Origin: a bacterium
GTDB lineage: Bacteria; Vulcanimicrobiota; Xenobia; Xenobiales; Xenobiaceae
Assembly: GCA_022839105.1 (NCBI GenBank)
Contig: JALHDH010000044.1
Coordinates: 1 to 24,710, forward strand
Reading direction: 5' to 3'
Length of the DNA stretch: 24,710 nt
Below, piece after piece: positions 15,817-24,098 of this stretch (positions are counted from its first letter, which is position 1; every line of letters begins with the position of its first letter). A program made the position numbers and the translations under genes. The notes below the pieces were generated by a model, which was not told the DNA's origin, made no database searches, and saw nothing but the letters and a program-made list of their open reading frames with translations.

Positions 15817-16365
15817 TCAGCCCTGGGCCCAGGCGGCCGGCCCCGTGTGGTAGAGGTTCTTGCCCTCGCAGTCGATGGCCACCACGGCCGGGAGGTCCTC
15901 CACCTCCATCCGGCGGATGGCCTCGGTGCCCAGGTCCTCCCAGGCCACCAGCTCCGAGGACTTGATGCAGCGGGCGATCAGGGCCCCGGCCCCGCCGGTG
16001 GCCGCGAAGTACACGCAGCCGTGGGCCTTCATGGCCTCCACCACTGCGGGGCTCCGGTCGCCCTTGCCGATCATGCCGCGCAGGCCGTGCGCGATCAGGG
16101 TGGGCGAGAAGGCGTCCATCCGCGTCGAGGTGGTGGGGCCGGCGCTGCCCACGGGGCGTCCCGGCTGGGCGGGGGTGGGGCCGACGAAGTACAGCGTGGC
16201 CCCCTCCAACTCGAAGGGCAGGGGCGAGCCCGCGGCCAGCAGCTCGCAGATCCGCTTGTGGGCGGCGTCGCGGGCGGTGTAGAGGGTTCCCGTCAGGAGG
16301 ACCTCGTCTCCGGCCTGAAGGGTCCGAGCGTCCTGGTCGCTGAGGGGCAGGGTGATCTTCTTCAT
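15817..16365 (-). CDS. Class I fumarase-type hydratase, beta subunit (probable mesaconase beta)
   Basis: 182 residues, typical of the separate beta subunit of class I fumarases, tartrate dehydratases and mesaconases. Family sequence is strong: LQAGDEVLLTGTLYTARDAAHKRI, FVGPTPAQPGRPVGSAGPTTSTRMD, GMIGKGDRS, and the C-terminal FAATGGAGALIA and DLPAVVAIDCEG. ATG 16365 is the start: it lies eight bases after the alpha stop with GAGG seven bases upstream. The same frame runs on upstream only as an antisense-like shadow. With the alpha subunit it should hydrate mesaconate to citramalate, the step after methylaspartate ammonia-lyase. This assignment rests on operon position, because sequence alone does not separate mesaconase from fumarase. 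Confidence 0.92.
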   Translation of the reverse strand: MKKITLPLSDQDARTLQAGDEVLLTGTLYTARDAAHKRICELLAAGSPLPFELEGATLYFVGPTPAQPGRPVGSAGPTTSTRMDAFSPTLIAHGLRGMIGKGDRSPAVVEAMKAHGCVYFAATGGAGALIARCIKSSELVAWEDLGTEAIRRMEVEDLPAVVAIDCEGKNLYHTGPAAWAQG

Positions 16366-16373
16366 CGGGGACC

Positions 16374-17219
16374 TCACAATTCGACGGAAGCGTGGCGCGC
16401 GGCGTGACAATTCAGGTTCACGGCCACCGGCAGGGACGCGATATGGCAGGGGGCGGCCTCGATGTGGACGGCCAGGGCGGTGGTCCGCCCTCCCAGGCCC
16501 TGGGGACCGACCCCGGTGGCGTTCACCTTCTCCAAGAGCTCGCGCTCGAAGGCGGCATAGCGGGGATCGGGATGGACCGAGCCCAGCTTGCGCAGCAGGG
16601 CCTTCTTGGCCAGATAGGGCGCCCGCTCGAAGTTGCCACCCAGGCCCAGGCCCACGATGATCGGAGGGCATGCGTTCCCGCCCGCCCGGCGCACGGTCTC
16701 GACGACGAAGTCGGCCACGCCCTCCTTCCCCACCAGGGGCTTGAGCATGGCCATGGCGCTCATGTTCTCCGAGCCGCCCCCCTTGGGAGCCAGGGTGATC
16801 CGCAGGCGGTCCCCGGGGACCAGCTCGACGTGGACCACGGGCGGGCCGTTGGTCTTGGAGTTGACCCGCTCGAAGAGGGGGTCCTTGACGATCGACATCC
16901 GCAGATAGCCTTCGGTGTAGCCCTGAAGCGTGCCCTCGGCCAGGGCCTCGGCCAGGCCCAGGCCCTCGATGTGGACCTGGTTGCCCAGTTCCACGAAATA
17001 CACGGCCACGCCGGTGTCCTGACACATGGGCACCCGCTCGCGTTCGGCAAGATCCGCGTTCTCGGTGATCTGCCCCAGGATCGACAATCCCAGCGGGGAC
17101 TTCTCGGTGCCCCGGGCCTCTTCCAGGGCCCTGCGGACATCGGCAGGCAGGCGGAAGGCCGCCTCCTGGCAGATTTCAGCCACCGCCGAGACGATGGCGT
17201 CGGAATGGATGGTCCTCAT
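16374..17219 (-). CDS. Class I fumarase-type hydratase, alpha subunit (probable mesaconase alpha)
   Basis: 281 residues from ATG 17219. It carries the three cysteines that ligate the catalytic 4Fe-4S cluster: Cys66 in MCQDTG, Cys184 in GNACPPIIVG and Cys271 in NCHAARH. Other family motifs are KTNGPP (122-127) and APKGGGSENMS (144-154). The cluster-dependent mechanism is oxygen-sensitive, in keeping with an anaerobic pathway. A TTG at 17225 overlapping the previous stop is an alternative start, but the AAAGG site is then too close (4 bases), whereas it is 10 bases from the ATG. It is the next-to-last gene of the glutamate mutase operon and overlaps nothing. Fumarase activity is possible, but the genome already has fumC in this window, so mesaconase is the better assignment. 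Confidence 0.92.
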   Translation of the reverse strand: MRTIHSDAIVSAVAEICQEAAFRLPADVRRALEEARGTEKSPLGLSILGQITENADLAERERVPMCQDTGVAVYFVELGNQVHIEGLGLAEALAEGTLQGYTEGYLRMSIVKDPLFERVNSKTNGPPVVHVELVPGDRLRITLAPKGGGSENMSAMAMLKPLVGKEGVADFVVETVRRAGGNACPPIIVGLGLGGNFERAPYLAKKALLRKLGSVHPDPRYAAFERELLEKVNATGVGPQGLGGRTTALAVHIEAAPCHIASLPVAVNLNCHAARHASVEL

Positions 17220-17221
17220 GC

Positions 17222-18229
17222 TCAATACACCTTTCCTTTGAAGAGCCCGACCTCGACGTAGCGGTTGGGGTCGATCTCCTCCTCCGGGAACTCGGTCTGG
17301 GCCGGCGGCAACTCGTCGAAGAACTCGATGGGTTCCTCTTCATCCCCGACGATCCCGACCATCAGGTAGCGGCGCGTCATCGGGTCGAACTTGTACTCCT
17401 TCAGCAGGCGGAAGCGTTCGATCTGGCCCGAGCGCTTGACGTGGCAGCGCTTGCCGGTGCAGTAGAAGGGCTGGCCCGAGAAGAGCACGTGATCCCCCTC
17501 GCCCGGGGCGATCTCGATGTCCTGCTCGATCAGGTCCAGGACCTTGCGCTCGACCTCCCCCAGGTCGATCTCCGGCGGCCGGTCGAAGCCGATCACGAAG
17601 CCGTGATGCACCTCGGAGTGCAGTTGGTCCGGCGAGAAGTTGTAGTCGTCGCGCAGGATCCGACCGACCAGGTCCTCGGCCGAGTGGGCCATCAGGCGGA
17701 ACTTGAGGTTCTCGACCGCGACCCGGCGCACGTTCAGGGGCGAGGGACCGAAGATGGTCGGCCGATAGACCCGGACCTCCTCGCCGATCCCGAACAGGAT
17801 CTGGGCGTTGAAACCCAGTTGCCGATACACCAGATCGAAGTGCTCGACCACCACGCGCCTGTGGGCGTGCAGGGCCTCGCGGATGGCCTCGGCGATCTCA
17901 TGCACCTGATGGAAGGCCATCTCGTAGCGGGCATCCAGGTGGAAGGTGTGCCCCGAGAACTGCTCGGTGGGATCGAAGCTGAACAAGGGCGAGGTCGGCT
18001 TGTTGATGCCGTCGTCGTCGTTGGTCAGTTCCAGGCCCGGGAAGAGCCCCTTGATCAGGGTGGACTTCCCGGCCCCCTCGCCGCCGATCACGCCCACCAG
18101 GTGGTCGGTGGGCAACAGATAGCGCTGCGAGAGCTCGGCCGCCAGCGCGTACAGGCGAAGCCTTCCTCGCGGCGCATAGTAGATCGAGCGCAGCAGTTGG
18201 TCCGTGCGGGAATGCTGGATCCAGGCCAC
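17222..18229 (-). CDS. P-loop NTPase with alanyl-tRNA synthetase SAD-like C-terminal domain
   Basis: 335 residues, cytoplasmic. An N-terminal nucleotide-binding part has Walker A GGEGAGKST (49-57), a DDDG acidic cluster (71-74) and a strand ending in VVVEHFD (126-132) that could supply the Walker B position. The C-terminal half looks like the second additional domain (SAD) of alanyl-tRNA synthetase, with His204/His208/His209 in LHSEVHHG and Cys257/Cys262/His263 in YCTGKRCH as a possible metal site. The tail is strongly acidic (EFPEEEIDPN). There is no anticodon or catalytic synthetase domain. Proteins of this composite type are, to my recollection, annotated only by the SAD domain. GTG 18229 lies three bases after the DUF4387 stop. 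Its position between DUF4387 and the hydratase suggests a role in the glutamate pathway, perhaps in assembling or reactivating an enzyme, but this is inference. Confidence 0.75.
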   Translation of the reverse strand: MAWIQHSRTDQLLRSIYYAPRGRLRLYALAAELSQRYLLPTDHLVGVIGGEGAGKSTLIKGLFPGLELTNDDDGINKPTSPLFSFDPTEQFSGHTFHLDARYEMAFHQVHEIAEAIREALHAHRRVVVEHFDLVYRQLGFNAQILFGIGEEVRVYRPTIFGPSPLNVRRVAVENLKFRLMAHSAEDLVGRILRDDYNFSPDQLHSEVHHGFVIGFDRPPEIDLGEVERKVLDLIEQDIEIAPGEGDHVLFSGQPFYCTGKRCHVKRSGQIERFRLLKEYKFDPMTRRYLMVGIVGDEEEPIEFFDELPPAQTEFPEEEIDPNRYVEVGLFKGKVY

Positions 18230-18232
18230 GGG

Positions 18233-18547
18233 CTACAGGTCCAGTTCCAGCCCCAGCAGGGGGGCGTGCTGCTGGGCGCCGTAGACGTCGGTGTCGCCCG
18301 GTGAGCCCGAGCGGACCCGTCGCCGCATGCCGATCTTCACCGCCCGGGCCGGCTCGAAGTACAGGACCTTCTCGATCTCCTCCGGCGAGATCTGGTAGGC
18401 TCCGGCCACCAGTTCGGGGGTGAGAAGTTCGCGCCGGCGCACCTCTTCGAAGACCTCGCGGTCCTTGAAGATGATGTCCAGGGTCAGCTTCATGGGGCTG
18501 GAGTTCTTGCTTCGGATGACCTGGGCCACCTCGCGCAGGTTCTTCAC
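18233..18547 (-). CDS. DUF4387 family protein (AtuA-associated small protein)
   Basis: 104 residues. The N-terminus LREVAQVIRSKNSSPMKLTL followed by DIIF is the characteristic DUF4387 segment, and ISPEEIEKVLYFEPARAVKI is its second conserved part. The GTG start at 18547 overlaps the AtuA-family stop as GTGA, with the strong SD AAGGAGGTGA inside the end of that gene. Translation of the two is thus coupled, which fits a complex of fixed ratio. DUF4387 genes generally accompany AtuA (DUF1446) genes. No enzymatic activity is established for the small protein as far as I know. It may be the partner or lid subunit of the AtuA-family protein. Confidence 0.85.
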   Translation of the reverse strand: MKNLREVAQVIRSKNSSPMKLTLDIIFKDREVFEEVRRRELLTPELVAGAYQISPEEIEKVLYFEPARAVKIGMRRRVRSGSPGDTDVYGAQQHAPLLGLELDL

Positions 18548-19941
18548 GACCTCACCTCCTTCCCGGGGGTGACCCGGGCGCCGTCGAGGTTCACGATCTC
18601 GCGGATGAAGAGGGCTTCGGGATCGGCGACCTCCATCAGGTGGTACAGACAGAACTCGAAGGTCGGCCCCATCGGCACGTCGGAAGGCGAGAACGGGAAG
18701 GCCAGGTTCCCCGCCGTGGCGATCCGGCCCTCGTAGCCGTAGTGCAGGAAGGTCGAGCGGGTCAGGGAGCAGATCGTGTTGGCCTGCTCCTGGGTCGGCG
18801 CCAGGACCTCCATCACCAGGCCCAGCTCGTGGCTGGTGCCGGAATCGTCGCGCTCCAGGTCCCCCATGACGCCGTTGAGGCCATACATGTGGAAGAAGAC
18901 CTCGCCCGTCACGGACTCGCGGCGCAAGAGCTCATCCACCCGGGCCTTGACCTGTCCGGCCACCTTCCGGATGGAGCCGATCAGGATCGGGTCGCGGATT
19001 CCGGCAATCGAGAGGGTCCGGAAGCCCACCGGCCGGGCCGCCTCCAGCTTGACCGCATAACGGGGGGTGGGGACGAAGCGGGTCCCGCGCACCTCCACCC
19101 GACCTTCCCCCAGGTCCGTGAAGCTCACCCCGGTCAGGTCCAGGCTGCCGCCGGGCCCGGGCAGGTGGCAGGGATCGCTCTTCTCATACAGGGTGTGGGC
19201 CGCCGTCGACTGGGGCGTGAAGCGCCGCTCGGGGCTCAGGGCCCGCAGTTCGAACGAGTCCTGGCGCAGGATCCCCAGCACCGAATCCGAGCCCGAGCCC
19301 GGAGTGGCGGCGATGGCCGCGCACTCGAGGATCTTGCCCAGATGGGTGGCCAGGGCCACGTCATGACCTTCCAGGATCGGCAGGGCTGCGAAGCACGCCG
19401 GGTCGTAGCAGCGACCCGCCAGGATCACCTGGCAGCCTTCCCGGGCCAGGGCCTGCAGAGGCTCGTTGCCCATCTGCGCCACGATGTGGGGGCAGGAGCG
19501 GACCTGCTCGTCGGTGGGGTCCTCCAGGCCGTCCAGGGCCTGGACCTTCCCCGAGCGCAGACCGGCCAGCACCACCTCGGGGTCCACGTCGGCATAGGCC
19601 AGGCCCAGCCGGAAGCTCAGGTCCTCCTCGCGGGCGATCTCCTCGATCAGGCCGCGGCACCATTCCAGGTGGGGGCGCGCCCCCGAGCCACCGGCCGTGC
19701 CGATGACCACCGGGATTCCGCGACGCACGCCGTGGGTCAGCATGGTCCGCAGATCGGACTTGACCCCCACCCGATCGGTGAAGGGCTTGCCCGAACCCAG
19801 GTAATAGGGCCCCGGATCGGTCGAACCGGCGTCCACGGCGATCAGGTCGGGGCCTTCCTCCAAGCCTTTGAGGAAGGAGGATTCGGGGAATCCGTATCCC
19901 AGGATCGCCGTCGGCGAAAGGATCTTGTATTCTCTTGGCAT
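18544..19941 (-). CDS. AtuA / DUF1446 family protein
   Basis: 465 residues, cytoplasmic. The family-typical features include DLIAVDAGSTDPGPYYLGSG (32-51), the glycine-rich IGTAGGSGARPHLEW (about 80-94), and VILAGRCYDPACFAALPI (about 173-190), followed by HLGKILECAAIAATPGSGSD. AtuA is named from acyclic terpene utilisation in Pseudomonas, where its biochemical role is unresolved. ATG 19941 has GGGAGG eight bases upstream, next to the mal stop. It sits directly after methylaspartate ammonia-lyase and before its DUF4387 partner, so here the pair more likely acts on an intermediate or regulator of glutamate fermentation than on terpenes. That inference comes from operon position alone. Confidence 0.88.
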   Translation of the reverse strand: MPREYKILSPTAILGYGFPESSFLKGLEEGPDLIAVDAGSTDPGPYYLGSGKPFTDRVGVKSDLRTMLTHGVRRGIPVVIGTAGGSGARPHLEWCRGLIEEIAREEDLSFRLGLAYADVDPEVVLAGLRSGKVQALDGLEDPTDEQVRSCPHIVAQMGNEPLQALAREGCQVILAGRCYDPACFAALPILEGHDVALATHLGKILECAAIAATPGSGSDSVLGILRQDSFELRALSPERRFTPQSTAAHTLYEKSDPCHLPGPGGSLDLTGVSFTDLGEGRVEVRGTRFVPTPRYAVKLEAARPVGFRTLSIAGIRDPILIGSIRKVAGQVKARVDELLRRESVTGEVFFHMYGLNGVMGDLERDDSGTSHELGLVMEVLAPTQEQANTICSLTRSTFLHYGYEGRIATAGNLAFPFSPSDVPMGPTFEFCLYHLMEVADPEALFIREIVNLDGARVTPGKEVRS

Positions 19942-19954
19942 CTCCGGCGCCTCC

Positions 19955-21202
19955 CTAATCCAGGGCCCGCCGGCGCAGCAGCGCCAGGGTCCGCTCCATC
20001 TCGTTGTTCACCATCATGTAGCCCTCGTCGAAACCCATGCCCGGCTTGGCCAGCATCCGCTCGGCCCCCGCGGCCAGGGCCACGTGCACGCAGGCCCGGG
20101 CCGAGACGTCGGTCTCGTTGCAGGTGCCCCCCTGGTAGGCCTCCATGCCGTGGGCGCGACAGTACAGGACGCTCTGGACGGTGTTGTGCAGGCTGCCCAG
20201 ATCCGGGGTCTTGATCTGCACCATGTGGCAGCACTTCCGGTCGGTGAAGTCCACCACGTCCTGGTAGGTGTTGCACCACTCGTCGGCCACGATCCGGACC
20301 GAAGAGCCCCGCTGGTCCAGGCTCTGGCGGATCTGGCCCAGGACCTCCATCTGAAGCTCGCGCCCGCCCATGTCGACCGGACCTTCCAGGTAGAGCCGGA
20401 AGGCACCGGCCGCCTTCTCCAGCGTCCCCAGATACTCGGCGATCCGAGAAGGATCGTGATCGAAGATCAGGCCGATGGTGCCATAGACGTCGATGTGCAG
20501 GTCGGGCTGGTAGGAGGGGTCAGGACGCAGGTCCTGGATGCGCCGGGCCAGCCAGCCGACGTATTCCAGCAGGTCCTGGCCGTGACGGCCCAGCTTGCCG
20601 TCCACGGCGTTGATCAGGGCGTGGGGCAGCACGTCCACGCCCTTGAGGATCATCTTGTCGACGTTCAGGTAGCGGTCATCCCCCGACTGGGCGAAGATCG
20701 GCACCCGCCGGGCCTGCAGGGGCAAGCCATACTCCTCGGCCACCACCTCGGCCATCAGCCTTCCGGACGAGCGGGCCACGCCGTCCAGCAAGGCCTGGGA
20801 CAGGCCATAACGGATCGCTGTGTGCAGGGGCCGGCCCTCGATCTGCAACTGGTCGAATTCGGCGGCGGCCTCGCGGAACGAATCGAAGACGCGCCCCTTC
20901 AGGCGCGGGGCGATCTCGCGCTGGAGGAACGGCAGGTAGGTCTCGGCCAGGAAGAGGGGGTCGCGCCCTCCGGCCCCGGAATACTGGACGGCCGCGCAGT
21001 CGCCCAGGGCCACCTGGCCATCCTCCAGGACCAGCATGATCGAGACGCACTCTCCGGCCTGGCGGATCTTGTGGAAGCCGCCGGTCGAGGGTTCCCCCCG
21101 GTACACGAAGCCGTCGCGGTCCGCCCCCTTCTTGATGGCCGCCTGGTCATCGAAGAAGAAGCCGGTCGTCCCCCGGGCGAAACAAACATCCAGAACCCGC
21201 AT
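19955..21202 (-). CDS. mal: Methylaspartate ammonia-lyase
   Basis: 415 residues (clostridial enzyme 413). It eliminates ammonia from threo-3-methylaspartate to give mesaconate. It has the enolase-superfamily fold: an N-terminal capping domain and a TIM barrel. The active site is intact and co-numbered with the Clostridium tetanomorphum enzyme: His194 (VLPHALIN) and Lys331 (VQIKTPDLG) as acid/base pair; Mg ligands Asp238 (DVYG), Glu273 (LEGP) and Asp307 (ADEW); substrate-site Gln73, Gln172, Gln329, Thr360 and Cys361. ATG 21202 has AAGGAG upstream, next to the glmE stop 15 bases away. Genes on both sides supply the mutase before it and the hydratase after it. No other assignment is reasonable. 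Confidence 0.98.
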   Translation of the reverse strand: MRVLDVCFARGTTGFFFDDQAAIKKGADRDGFVYRGEPSTGGFHKIRQAGECVSIMLVLEDGQVALGDCAAVQYSGAGGRDPLFLAETYLPFLQREIAPRLKGRVFDSFREAAAEFDQLQIEGRPLHTAIRYGLSQALLDGVARSSGRLMAEVVAEEYGLPLQARRVPIFAQSGDDRYLNVDKMILKGVDVLPHALINAVDGKLGRHGQDLLEYVGWLARRIQDLRPDPSYQPDLHIDVYGTIGLIFDHDPSRIAEYLGTLEKAAGAFRLYLEGPVDMGGRELQMEVLGQIRQSLDQRGSSVRIVADEWCNTYQDVVDFTDRKCCHMVQIKTPDLGSLHNTVQSVLYCRAHGMEAYQGGTCNETDVSARACVHVALAAGAERMLAKPGMGFDEGYMMVNNEMERTLALLRRRALD

Positions 21203-21217
21203 TTCCAGTGCTCCTTG

Positions 21218-22672
21218 CTACCGCGGCCTGCCGACCAGGCGGCCCTTGCTGACGGCATAGATGTCGTCGATCAACATGTGATAGGAGGGCTTGCGCCCTT
21301 CGAAGCGGGCCCGTTCCTGGATCCGCTCGCGGTGGAAGTCGGCCACCTCGGCGGGCAGGGGAACCCGGGCGGGATCCAGGACCCGGATGGCGCCCTGGTT
21401 GTCCCGGATGGGCATCAGCTTGCCGGCGTTGTGGACCGAAGGGGCGAAGGGCACGTCCAGGACCCCTGCCTGGAAGGCCCGCACGGCTCCCTCGGCCACC
21501 GAACCCTGGCCCAGGTCCAGGACGGCCTTCACCAGGTGCCGGACCTCGCTCTTGATCAGGTCCACCTCGGCGGCCAGGCGGCTCTCGTCGGCGAAGACCT
21601 GGTCGGCCAGCATGCTGACGATCTGGCGGGTGGCCTTGATCCCCTGAAGGTTGGCCTCGGCCGTGGGGATTCCGGAGGCCTCGTGAGGAGTCTTGACGAT
21701 GACCTTGGTGGCCCGGGAGAGGGCCGAGACCGCCCCTCCCCAAGAGATCACCGCGAAGGCCTTGGGCTCATCCTCGGGGAAACCGCCCATCCACTGGTGG
21801 AAGACGGTGGTCAACTGGAAATCGTCGAAGCCCCGCAGCCGGAAGAACTCCTCGGCCAGCTCGCGCAGCGACTGGATGGCCGCCACGTCCTGCACCAGGT
21901 TGCCCAACTGGCCGTAGCCCAGGGTCAGGCAACGCACCCCCTGCTCGAGGGCCAGCAGGCCCTCCAGGATGCCCACGGTATGGGAGATGAAGGGCGGGAC
22001 CAGCGAACCCGTCAGGGGGCCGAAGGGCTCGCGGTTGATCCGCACCCCGCGCTCCTCATACAGGCCCACCAGCCGGTCGACGTACTGCCAGTCCCGGATC
22101 GAGCGATCCAGGGGGACCTTCTTGGCATAGGGGATGTTGTAGGAGATGCCTCCCCCTTCAAAAGAGGTGAACCCCGCGGCCAGGGTGATCTCCGCCAGGA
22201 GGCGGGCATCCGGGGTGCCGTGGCGCACCTGCACGGGCCGGTTCACCGCCTCCACCACGCGACGGCACTCGCCCAGCCCGTGGTTCACGGCGGGGAAGCC
22301 GTTCAACACCGAACGCCCGGCCTTCAGCGAGCGCTCGATTCCCTTCTGGGCCTCGGCGTACTGGTTCTGACGGGTGTAGGCGTCGATGGTGGTGGGCAGC
22401 ACGTCCGCCTCGGCCTGCAGATGCCGCAACAAGGCGATGTGCTCGTCCACCAGGGCCACCCCGGCGCGGGGCTGGACCAGGACGCGCTGCTCGCGATCGG
22501 CCTCGGCCAGGGCCCGGGTGAAGCGCCGCGAGGAGGGGATCGAGAGCTGATAGGCGATGCCCTCCTCCAGATCGACTTCGGCTCCGGTGCTCCAGGTCCT
22601 GAGGACCTCTTCGCGTTCCGCCAGGAACTTCTCGAGCGGCAGTTGAGGTTCGGTTTCCGTTTCGGCAGACAT
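21218..22672 (-). CDS. glmE: Glutamate mutase epsilon subunit (methylaspartate mutase E)
   Basis: 484 residues (Clostridium cochlearium GlmE 483). This large subunit forms the TIM barrel in which adenosylcobalamin-derived radical chemistry turns L-glutamate into threo-3-methylaspartate. The arginine claw that holds glutamate is present: Arg69 (QPRAGVAL), Arg101 (AYTRQN) and Arg150 (VRHGTPDARLL). Glu172, Tyr178 and Tyr182 follow in FEGGGISYNIPYAKK. They correspond to clostridial Arg66, Arg100, Arg149, Glu171, Tyr177 and Tyr181; the offset changes by two residues at a small gap. Further conserved blocks are NREPFGPLTGSLVPP and TTVFHQWMGGFP. ATG 22672 was chosen over an upstream start at 22711 because AGGAG lies just before it, overlapping the glmL stop, and because length then fits the family. 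It works with GlmS, which carries the cobalamin. Confidence 0.97.
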   Translation of the reverse strand: MSAETETEPQLPLEKFLAEREEVLRTWSTGAEVDLEEGIAYQLSIPSSRRFTRALAEADREQRVLVQPRAGVALVDEHIALLRHLQAEADVLPTTIDAYTRQNQYAEAQKGIERSLKAGRSVLNGFPAVNHGLGECRRVVEAVNRPVQVRHGTPDARLLAEITLAAGFTSFEGGGISYNIPYAKKVPLDRSIRDWQYVDRLVGLYEERGVRINREPFGPLTGSLVPPFISHTVGILEGLLALEQGVRCLTLGYGQLGNLVQDVAAIQSLRELAEEFFRLRGFDDFQLTTVFHQWMGGFPEDEPKAFAVISWGGAVSALSRATKVIVKTPHEASGIPTAEANLQGIKATRQIVSMLADQVFADESRLAAEVDLIKSEVRHLVKAVLDLGQGSVAEGAVRAFQAGVLDVPFAPSVHNAGKLMPIRDNQGAIRVLDPARVPLPAEVADFHRERIQERARFEGRKPSYHMLIDDIYAVSKGRLVGRPR

Positions 22673-22680
22673 GACGACTC

Positions 22681-24081
22681 CTAGGAGAGGGTGGAGGTGG
22701 CGACCAGGCACGAAAGCGCGGTTCGGACCGCAGGCTCTTCGTAGTCGCAGACAAGATTCCCCAATAGCGGCAGAAGATAACCTTCATCGCGCAGATATTC
22801 GAAGCGCAGCGGAACCAGGGGCATGATCTCGGCCTGGTCCTGGCCCACCCCCTGGAGGGTCCGGCCCGGCTCGAAGCCTGAATCCTGCGAGAGGTAGCCC
22901 CCCGAACCGATCACCCGGGTCACGGCGCGCAGATCCTTCCCCGTCTGCACGAAGGTCTCGCCAGCGGCGGTGAAGACCCGACGGTGGGTCCCGGCGTGGC
23001 GGAACAGGGCCTGTTTGAGGCAGGCTCCGGCCAGCCAGCGGTCGCAGTCGCGTTGGGCGGGAGTGGAGGCCACCAGACCCGGGTCGCGGAGGAGTCCCTG
23101 GACGTGCCCGGCCAGGGCCCGGACCTGCTCGGGTTCCAGGTCCGGCTCGGCCGCCTGGGCGGCCGAGGCCGCCGAGACCCGCATGCCCAGATCGCCCTCC
23201 ACCGTCCTCTTGATCCGCGGCTCGGGAAGACCCCGACAGACCACCCGCTCGGCCCCTCGCTCGTCCTGACAGCACGAGTACACGTCCGTCGTGGCGCCGC
23301 CCATGTCGACCAGCAGGAACTCGCCGAACTCGGGGGCCCGCCTCGAGATGGCCTCGACCAGTTGCAGGACCGCGTAGGGCGTGGGATTCGGCGGCCTTCC
23401 CGCCAGGGCCACGATCTCGTCGAGGCCCTTTCCCTTGACGATGCGCTGCAGGAAGACCTCGCGGATCCTCTCGCGAGCCCCCTCCGGGCTGACGCAGTCC
23501 ATCTCGGGCAGGATGTTGGGAGCCGGACGGACATCGAAACCGGCCCGGGTGAAGAGGTCCACCACCTCCTCGGTGAGGACCTGGTTTCCCGCATAGACCA
23601 CCGTGGCCCGCTCGCGCAGCCCCTCACAGGCGCTCAGGACCCGGGCGTTGTGGCGGACGCAGGTCTCGTTGCCCCCGTCGGTGCCTCCCGCCAGCAGCAG
23701 GATGTCGGGCTGCCGGCTTTCGAGCTCCTGGACATCCCGGGAGCTGAGTTTGTAGGCATGGACCGAGGTCACCCGTCCGCCGGCCGAGAGCGCCGTCAAG
23801 CGGGCGGTCTTCAAGGTCAGCTCGGGCACGATCCCCAAGGCCGCGATGGCCAGCCCCCCCTTGGCCGAGGACGAGAAGTACACGGGGAGATCCCCTCCCG
23901 GTCCGGCCGCCTTGAGGCGCTCGCAGACCTCATGGAAACCGCGCGCCAGGTGATCGAGCGTGGTCGGGGTGGAAGCACGGGAAAGGACGCGAAAGGCCGC
24001 CTGGCCCTCCGGCCCCTCCAGCTTCAGGAGGGCGCCCTTGGTAAAGGTGGAACCGACGTCCACCGTCAGGACACAAGACAT
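22681..24081 (-). CDS. glmL: GlmL/MutL: ATPase-fold accessory protein of glutamate mutase
   Basis: 466 residues. It belongs to the actin/Hsp70-like ATPase superfamily, with phosphate-1 loop VDVGSTFTKG (7-16), an LLLAGGTDGGNE segment near 130-140, phosphate-2 loop LVDMGGATTDVY and a late RVIGSGGYLS. This is the MutL family invariably placed between glmS and glmE. Its precise role is not settled; a chaperone or reactivase for the B12 mutase is the usual suggestion. ATG 24081 starts 17 bases after glmS with a poor SD site, so it probably depends on translation of glmS. It should not be confused with the mismatch-repair MutL, with which it shares only the name. Confidence 0.95.
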   Translation of the reverse strand: MSCVLTVDVGSTFTKGALLKLEGPEGQAAFRVLSRASTPTTLDHLARGFHEVCERLKAAGPGGDLPVYFSSSAKGGLAIAALGIVPELTLKTARLTALSAGGRVTSVHAYKLSSRDVQELESRQPDILLLAGGTDGGNETCVRHNARVLSACEGLRERATVVYAGNQVLTEEVVDLFTRAGFDVRPAPNILPEMDCVSPEGARERIREVFLQRIVKGKGLDEIVALAGRPPNPTPYAVLQLVEAISRRAPEFGEFLLVDMGGATTDVYSCCQDERGAERVVCRGLPEPRIKRTVEGDLGMRVSAASAAQAAEPDLEPEQVRALAGHVQGLLRDPGLVASTPAQRDCDRWLAGACLKQALFRHAGTHRRVFTAAGETFVQTGKDLRAVTRVIGSGGYLSQDSGFEPGRTLQGVGQDQAEIMPLVPLRFEYLRDEGYLLPLLGNLVCDYEEPAVRTALSCLVATSTLS

Positions 24082-24098
24082 GTCAAAGACGGGCCGGC

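Noticed and set aside
16374..17225. Second housekeeping fumarase
   Set aside because: The class I hydratase pair belongs by position to the methylaspartate pathway, and fumC is present. Mesaconase is the better assignment, though fumarase activity cannot be excluded.
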